Shown piece by piece: positions 33,227 to 38,016 of a DNA stretch of 38,016 nucleotides. Origin of the DNA: Brachyspira sp. (GTDB lineage: Bacteria > Spirochaetota > Brachyspiria > Brachyspirales > Brachyspiraceae); assembly GCF_029258575.1 (NCBI RefSeq), contig NZ_JARHYI010000069.1:1-38016 (forward strand). The letters run 5' to 3'. The translations under genes were made by a program, and so were the position numbers. Below the pieces are notes generated by a model. The model saw only the letters and a program-made list of their open reading frames with translations, ran no database searches and was not told the DNA's origin. Within the stretch, counting starts at the first letter, position 1. Every line of letters starts with the position of its first letter.

Positions 33227-35044
33227 ATGAAAAATAATATTAAACTTCTTTTAAAATTGATTATTCCATACTCCTTATTTATTATAATATCATCAGTTAT
33301 TGTTTTATTATTATGTACAGCAAAATACAGAAATAATTACTTAAGACAAATTTCTACAGATATAAATAAAATATCATCTTCTATAGAAAAAGACATAAAT
33401 AATATTCATTTAGTATTAAATATATTAGATTCTTATGTATCAGCAGATTTAACACCATATGAGATTGGTTTATCTATGACGAATGTTTATAATGAAAGAC
33501 ATTCATTTTTTGACATACTTTACGGAAATACAATTCCTTTATATGAAGGTGGAGTATTTTTAAGTATAACTCATCAATATCCTTCTGATTATGATCAAAC
33601 TTCAAGGGTATGGTATAGGGGGGCTGTGAATACTAATGGCATTTATATATCAGAGCCTTATATAGATTTCAATACTAAACGGCTTCTTGTAACTTTTTCA
33701 AAAGCAGTTTATACCAATGGTAAATTAAAGGGAGTAGTAGGAATAGATTTCTCTAGTATAGATAGTGTTGAAACAATAGGAGATATAGATAAAAATAATG
33801 TATTTTTGATTACAACCGACGGGCTTTATATGATGCATAATAATAAGGATTATATTCTAAAGCAGGGTGTTACTATATTTAATAGCGATAAAGTTTTTGA
33901 GGGCACAGAGCAGTATGTTCATAATAGCGATACTCCTGTAATAGTAAAAAATGATTCTTGGTATTGTGTACGAAAAATAGACGGCACTAATTGGGCTTTG
34001 GCTGTTAAAGGTAATTTGGATACTTATGAAGCTTTTTTAAAAAAGATTATTATAATTGTTGTATTGTCAATTATATTTTTATTGGTGATGGGATTTGTAC
34101 TTACTTCTATGGTTCTTTTTCCTCTTTTAAGATATTTGGATATGGCTATTACAGCTATTGATAATATGGCAGAAGGTAATTTTGCTTATAGAATAGATAA
34201 ATCTATATTATCTAAAACTAATAGGGCTGGAGATTTAGCTCGTGCTATAGATAAGATGGAAGCAAATATTGGAAAACTTATTTTCAAAATAAAAAGAGCT
34301 ATAGAAGATATTAATATAGTGGGTTTGGAAATTTCTAAATCTAGTGAAAAACTTTTGGAAAGAGCTTATGTACAGGCTGTAAATCTTGAGAAACTAGATG
34401 AGGCTTTAAAGGATATATCTACTGCAATCAATTTATCATCAATCAGTATTGCTAGTTCTAAAGATTCTATGGAAAAAATGGAGAATACTACCAAAACAGG
34501 AGTTCATACTATTAATGAAATAGAAAGTAATATGAATGAAATACAGTCTTCAAGTAAAAAAATATTTGAAATAACTAAATCTATAGAATCTATTGCATTG
34601 CAAACTAATATATTGGCACTTAATGCAGCAGTAGAGGCAGCAAGAGCAGGAGAGCAGGGCAGGGGATTTGCAGTTGTAGCAAGCGAAATAAGAAAATTAG
34701 CTACTACAGTTTCTCAGGCAACTAAAGATATTACTGTGATAGTTGAAGATGCTGTAACTAAAATAAATAATGGAAGTATTTCTGTTTCTAGAACTTCAAA
34801 AACATTGGATTCTATAGCCAAAACATCTGTAGAAACTTCATCTGTACTTTTGGATATATCCTCTTCTTCAAATGAAGAGATAGATCGTATAAATAATATT
34901 AATAATGATATTGGTGTTATTAATGATATAATGATAAAGAATGAGGAACTTTCAAAAGAGGCATCTGAGGCTAGTACTAAAACTTCAAAAATGTCTGATG
35001 ATATAGTAAAAGAATTATCATTCTTTAAATTTGGCGGTAAATAA
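33227..35044 (+). CDS. Methyl-accepting chemotaxis protein, dCache type (2)
   Basis: The 605-residue receptor is collinear with the one just upstream and is a tandem paralogue. TM1 lies at about residues 10-32 and a dCache_1 sensor carries [33 protein letters not shown] and [11 protein letters not shown]2 is near 268-292, followed by HAMP and the conserved tip ([20 protein letters not shown]). The same amino-acid-type Cache motif as in receptor 1 is kept, but loops between motifs differ, so the ligand may differ. The start follows a gggag about 9 bases upstream. Translation may be coupled to receptor 1. It ends 9 bp from the convergent LysM gene. Confidence 0.92.
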   Translation: MKNNIKLLLKLIIPYSLFIIISSVIVLLLCTAKYRNNYLRQISTDINKISSSIEKDINNIHLVLNILDSYVSADLTPYEIGLSMTNVYNERHSFFDILYGNTIPLYEGGVFLSITHQYPSDYDQTSRVWYRGAVNTNGIYISEPYIDFNTKRLLVTFSKAVYTNGKLKGVVGIDFSSIDSVETIGDIDKNNVFLITTDGLYMMHNNKDYILKQGVTIFNSDKVFEGTEQYVHNSDTPVIVKNDSWYCVRKIDGTNWALAVKGNLDTYEAFLKKIIIIVVLSIIFLLVMGFVLTSMVLFPLLRYLDMAITAIDNMAEGNFAYRIDKSILSKTNRAGDLARAIDKMEANIGKLIFKIKRAIEDINIVGLEISKSSEKLLERAYVQAVNLEKLDEALKDISTAINLSSISIASSKDSMEKMENTTKTGVHTINEIESNMNEIQSSSKKIFEITKSIESIALQTNILALNAAVEAARAGEQGRGFAVVASEIRKLATTVSQATKDITVIVEDAVTKINNGSISVSRTSKTLDSIAKTSVETSSVLLDISSSSNEEIDRINNINNDIGVINDIMIKNEELSKEASEASTKTSKMSDDIVKELSFFKFGGK

Positions 35045-35053
35045 TAATTCGTT

Positions 35054-36847
35054 TTATGATTTAGGAAGAAGTTTTATAGGATCTATAGATCTTCCCTGAT
35101 AAGAAATTTTGAAGTATAATTCACTTCTGTCTATCATTCCTGTATTTCCTATATCTCCTATATATTCCCCTTTTTGTACAATATCGCCAAGTTTAACATT
35201 AACTTTTGATAGATGTGCATATGAAGTATTGTATCCATTTTTATGTTTAAGTATTATAACGGTGCCGAAACCTCTAATATTATCAACATATTCTACTATT
35301 CCGTCATCTGAAGCTGCTACTTTATCACCAACATCTCCTAATATATTAACTCCTCTATTTGATAGTTTATCAGAAGTTACACCATATCCAGAAACTATTA
35401 TACCTCTATAAGGCCATATAAAAGAACTTTCAGGAAGTATTGAGTTATCATTAAAATTATATGCAAGCATTTTTTTGGTTTTTACCTTTATATTTGCCCC
35501 TATATATAATTTATATTCATTAACATTTTTTATATTGTTTAACTGTATTAAATCTCTCAAATCCATTTTATGTTTTCTTGCTATTGAATATAAAGTATCC
35601 CCATTTTGTACTTTATAATTTGATATAACTGATGCGGCTGTTTTTTGAGGATTTGCATATACTTTAAGAGTGTCGCCTATTTTCAAAACATATTTATCAT
35701 TAATATTATTTATAGAATATAACTCTACCAAATCCATTCCTCTTGAGAATGCTATTTCACTCAATGTATCTCCGTTTTTCACTTTATAATTTTCTAAAGT
35801 TCTGTATGATGTAGGATTTGATGAAGTGTTTATATTAACATTATCATAAACTTTAAGAGTATCGCCTATTTTTAATACATAATTATTTTTTAAATTATTT
35901 AATTCAAGCAAATCCTTCAAAGACATAGAATTTTTTAATGCTATTTCTCCAAGTGTATCTCCGTTTCTCACTTTATATGTTTTTATAGTTTTACTTTGAG
36001 TATTAGAAGTACTTTTTCTTGCATATATTTTTAATTTTTCGCCAGTTCTCAATTTATATTTTAGAGGATCATCTATATTATTAATTTTCAGAAAATCATT
36101 TACACTTATATCATTTTGAAAAGCTATTCCGTATAGAGTATCTCCGCTTTTTACTGTGTAGTATTCTGTTTCTTTTGAGGTTTCTTTTTCATTATTATTA
36201 TTATTATTATTAGATGACTTTACATACATCATTTTTCCAACATATAATTTGTATTTATCAGGATCATCTATATTATTAATTTTTAAAAATTCGTTAGCAG
36301 TCATACTATGAGCAAAAGCTATTCCATATAGAGTATCTCCGCTTTGCACTCTATAAGTATCATAGTTATCTGAATTATTATTTGATATATTATCAGTTTT
36401 TGTAGAATCATTATCTGCTACTTTAAGAGTATCGCCTATTTTTAGATTATATTTTCCAGCATCTTTTATATTATTTACAGCTAGAAATTCATTGGCAGTC
36501 ATACCATGAGCGAAAGCTATACCATATAAAGTATCTCCATTTTTTACTTTATAATCTTTATAAGACTTTTTTTCCTGTTTTAAACTATAAACATTATTTT
36601 GAGAATCGTATACTAAATTATATCCTGCTTCTTTTACTTTTAAAGTTTCGCCTATTTTAAGTCTGTATTTATCAGGATCGTCTATATTATTTACTTTTAA
36701 AAATTCATTGGCAGTCATATTATGTGAAAAGGCTATACCATATAAAGTATCTCCGTTTTTTACTTTATAATCCACATAATTTGCTGCAAAATTTATAGAG
36801 GCAAAAGTGCATCCTATAATGGAAGCATATTTAAAAATATTTTTCAT
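35054..36847 (-). CDS. Seven-LysM protein with degenerate M23 (LytM) domain
   Basis: The frame is open to a TTG at 36880, but ATG 36847 gives a normal signal peptide (MKNIFKYASIIGCTFASINF) and 597 residues. Seven LysM repeats follow from about residue 26 to 455, each with (V/S)xNGDTLYxIA and a closing LKIGDTLKV. They are expected to bind peptidoglycan. Residues about 473-590 are a LytM/M23 fold (WPYRGIIVSGYG; GTVIILKHKNGYNTSYAHLS). The zinc ligands are lost: the H-x-G-x-D motif is SNRGVN, and the H-x-H motif is ELYFK. So it is probably a non-catalytic amidase activator like EnvC or NlpD, in the periplasm. A (att)7 run at 36191-36211 encodes a poly-Asn linker between repeats 3 and 4. Confidence 0.9.
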   Translation of the reverse strand: MKNIFKYASIIGCTFASINFAANYVDYKVKNGDTLYGIAFSHNMTANEFLKVNNIDDPDKYRLKIGETLKVKEAGYNLVYDSQNNVYSLKQEKKSYKDYKVKNGDTLYGIAFAHGMTANEFLAVNNIKDAGKYNLKIGDTLKVADNDSTKTDNISNNNSDNYDTYRVQSGDTLYGIAFAHSMTANEFLKINNIDDPDKYKLYVGKMMYVKSSNNNNNNNEKETSKETEYYTVKSGDTLYGIAFQNDISVNDFLKINNIDDPLKYKLRTGEKLKIYARKSTSNTQSKTIKTYKVRNGDTLGEIALKNSMSLKDLLELNNLKNNYVLKIGDTLKVYDNVNINTSSNPTSYRTLENYKVKNGDTLSEIAFSRGMDLVELYSINNINDKYVLKIGDTLKVYANPQKTAASVISNYKVQNGDTLYSIARKHKMDLRDLIQLNNIKNVNEYKLYIGANIKVKTKKMLAYNFNDNSILPESSFIWPYRGIIVSGYGVTSDKLSNRGVNILGDVGDKVAASDDGIVEYVDNIRGFGTVIILKHKNGYNTSYAHLSKVNVKLGDIVQKGEYIGDIGNTGMIDRSELYFKISYQGRSIDPIKLLPKS

Positions 36848-36876
36848 AATTATTATTTTCAAGTTCAATAAAAGCT

Positions 36877-37155
36877 TCAATTTGCTATTTCAAAAATTTC
36901 ATCTATAAGCGGATCTGTAGGAGTAATTACAACATTAACTTCTTTTACACTGGACATTTGAGGCCCTATTTTTATTTTGTCTACAAATTCATCTATTTGG
37001 GCTTTTGTTTCTAAATATCCAATCACTTCAACAGAGCCATCATAATTATTCCACACCTTTCCGCCGATTTTCATTTCATCAGCTATTTGTTTTGCATAGT
37101 ATCTAAATCCTACGCCTTGAACTCTTCCTTTTAATGTGATATCTACTTTAAACAT
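36877..37155 (-). CDS. acyP: Acylphosphatase
   Basis: The 92-residue product has the normal size. The two signature motifs are intact: LKGRVQGVGFRYYAKQIA at residues about 8-25 (the phosphate loop GRVQGVGFR with the catalytic Arg) and GKVWNNYDGSVEVIGYLE at about 32-49 (the catalytic Asn). It hydrolyses carboxyl phosphates such as 1,3-bisphosphoglycerate or acetyl phosphate in the cytoplasm. The stop codon is 30 bases before the ATG of the LysM protein, so they are likely co-transcribed, though a functional link is not evident. Confidence 0.95.
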   Translation of the reverse strand: MFKVDITLKGRVQGVGFRYYAKQIADEMKIGGKVWNNYDGSVEVIGYLETKAQIDEFVDKIKIGPQMSSVKEVNVVITPTDPLIDEIFEIAN

Positions 37156-37206
37156 AGATAAATTATCGGAAATACATTTTATTGAATTTATATTAAGATT
37201 AAAAAA

Positions 37207-37235
37207 TTGACAATTTATATAAAGGATTATAAAAT
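37207..37235 (+). promoter_or_regulatory. Promoter for the methyltransferase gene
   Basis: TTGACA (37207-37212) and TAAAAT (37230-37235) with a 17-base spacer, 26 bases before ATG 37261. Confidence 0.6.
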
Positions 37236-37260
37236 ATAAAAAAATATCGATATGTGAAAT

Positions 37261-37917
37261 ATGCCTAATATAGAAACTACCATAAAAAATATTAATTTAC
37301 AATTTGTAACAGATAATAATTTATTTTCTCCTAGGAATTTAGATACAGCTACATTATCAATGCTTGATGAAATAAATTTTGAAAATGAAAATAAGGTTTT
37401 AGATTTGGGATGCGGTTATGGGGTTGTCGGTATATTAGCTGCAAAAATAATAGGGGAAAATAATGTTGTAATGTGTGATATAGATATTGAAGCGGTTAAT
37501 ATATCAAAAAATAATGCTATATTAAATAATGTTCCTAATATTAATATTATTCAAAGTGATGGTTTAAACAATATTACGGATAATGATTTTTCTTTGATAC
37601 TTTCTAATCCTCCGTATCATACAGATTTTTCCACAGCAAAACATTTTATAGAGAAAGGATTTTATAGACTTATATTAAATGGGAAATTTATTATGGTAAC
37701 TAAAAGACTTGATTGGTATAAAAATAAACTCACATCCGTTTTCGGAGGTGTAAAAGTAAAAGAAAAGAATGGTTACTATATATTTATATCAGAAAAAAGA
37801 AATTCTATTCCTTCAAATAAAATAAAGAAAAAATTAAAAATAGTGAATAAAGAAAAATCAGATAATTGTAATAAAGTTAATAAAAAGAAAAAAAATGGGG
37901 CTGTCCTAGATAACTAA
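37261..37917 (+). CDS. RsmC/RlmG-like class I SAM methyltransferase, 3' end altered by an IS
   Basis: The 218-residue product has an RsmC-type MTS domain at about residues 10-178. LFSPRNLDTATLSML precedes the SAM loop VLDLGCGYGVVGILAAKI; MCDIDIEAVNISKNNA follows, and the catalytic SLILSNPPYHTDF carries the NPPY motif of N2-guanine or N6-adenine methyltransferases. RsmC and RlmG modify rRNA guanines; an rRNA target is inferred. After the domain comes a 40-residue Lys/Asn-rich tail. The last codons (for GAVLDN and the stop) lie in sequence that looks like an IS terminus starting at 37897. The native C-terminus was therefore probably replaced, without loss of the catalytic core. Confidence 0.85.
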   Translation: MPNIETTIKNINLQFVTDNNLFSPRNLDTATLSMLDEINFENENKVLDLGCGYGVVGILAAKIIGENNVVMCDIDIEAVNISKNNAILNNVPNINIIQSDGLNNITDNDFSLILSNPPYHTDFSTAKHFIEKGFYRLILNGKFIMVTKRLDWYKNKLTSVFGGVKVKEKNGYYIFISEKRNSIPSNKIKKKLKIVNKEKSDNCNKVNKKKKNGAVLDN

Positions 37918-38016
37918 AAAAGCTCCTTCTTTGCTAAATTATATACTATTTCTAATTGTTTTTCAACTTTTGGAGTATTAAAGCGAAATTGACATTCTTT
38001 AATAAATAAATGAAAA
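37897..38016 (-). mobile_element. End of an insertion sequence (IS1595/ISXO2-like), truncated by the window
   Basis: The stretch begins with ggggctgtcctagataac, the look of an IS terminal inverted repeat. A transposase frame on the minus strand runs out of the window. The other end, the second inverted repeat and the target duplication are not visible. Confidence 0.6.
37914..38016 (-). CDS. Transposase, C-terminal fragment (3' partial at window edge)
   Basis: Minus-strand translation from 38015 gives FHLFIKECQFRFNTPKVEKQ followed by LEIVYNLAKKELF and a stop at 37914-37916. The segment F-H-x-F-I-K-E-C-x-F-R-F-N matches the C-terminal end of IS1595-family (ISXO2-like) DDE transposases. Only the last 33 or so codons lie in the window, so integrity cannot be judged. 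The overlap with the methyltransferase tail on the other strand supports an insertion event. Confidence 0.6.
   Translation of the reverse strand, partial: FHLFIKECQFRFNTPKVEKQLEIVYNLAKKELF

Noticed and set aside
35460-36800. Regular DNA repeats that could suggest a CRISPR array or satellite
   Set aside because: They are in-frame LysM coding repeats about 150-240 bases apart with diverged sequence, not short identical repeats with unique spacers.

Overview
The window looks like chromosomal DNA of a spirochaete, most probably Brachyspira. This is an inference from very low G+C by eye, many secreted beta-barrel and lipoprotein genes with short hydrophobic leaders, a PerR-type Fur, FabV as enoyl reductase, tandem Cache chemoreceptors, CheW, a bactofilin, and a BspA-type leucine-rich-repeat relic. 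No rRNA, tRNA, CRISPR array or prophage was seen. One stable RNA is present: tmRNA on the minus strand.

Layout. 1-2454 (+): repeat-rich leader, FkbM-type methyltransferase, bactofilin, methionine aminopeptidase. 2540-4424 (+): a secreted TPR-like protein and an outer-membrane barrel protein. 4563-6141 (+): two-subunit iron-sulfur L-serine dehydratase, closed by a clear terminator. 6292-8427: an ankyrin lipoprotein preceded by an 8-codon mini-ORF, a small unknown protein, and a convergent lipoprotein with an operator-like inverted repeat. 8704-10887 (+): TrkA-type K+ regulator overlapping a DUF2905 membrane protein, then FabV. 10932-12201 (-): frameshifted remnant of a type ISP-like restriction-modification methylase. 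12223-13647 (-): NhaC antiporter. 13898-15762: CheW facing formyl-THF cyclo-ligase and a PilZ protein. 15916-18467 (+): DUF1232 protein and RecG.

18468-19025 is non-coding. It holds G/C-rich blocks arranged as a spaced inverted repeat in AT-rich DNA. Then come phosphoglucomutase (-), a degraded BspA-like relic, and a compact five-gene minus-strand cluster (21144-24664) of one lipoprotein and four secreted, probably beta-barrel, proteins. 24960-28364 (+) carries a stand-alone HIRAN protein next to DNA polymerase III delta, a ComFB-domain protein with a membrane-anchored unknown protein, and a PerR-like regulator whose promoter contains a perfect 14-bp palindrome. A GH57 branching enzyme, a secreted unknown protein and tmRNA follow. 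31401-35044 holds two tandem dCache chemoreceptors. Then come a seven-LysM protein with a zinc-site-degenerate M23 domain (NlpD/EnvC-like), acylphosphatase, and an RsmC-like methyltransferase whose 3' end runs into an insertion sequence. The transposase of that element leaves the window.

Functional themes are envelope and cytoskeleton (bactofilin, LysM/LytM, barrels, lipoproteins), chemotaxis (CheW, two receptors, PilZ), fermentative amino-acid and glycogen metabolism (SdaA, branching enzyme, phosphoglucomutase), and DNA repair or replication (RecG, HolA, HIRAN). The most unusual items are the inverted G/C blocks at 18496-18805, the palindrome in the perR promoter, the HIRAN-holA pairing, the five-gene envelope cluster and the mini-ORF before the ankyrin lipoprotein.
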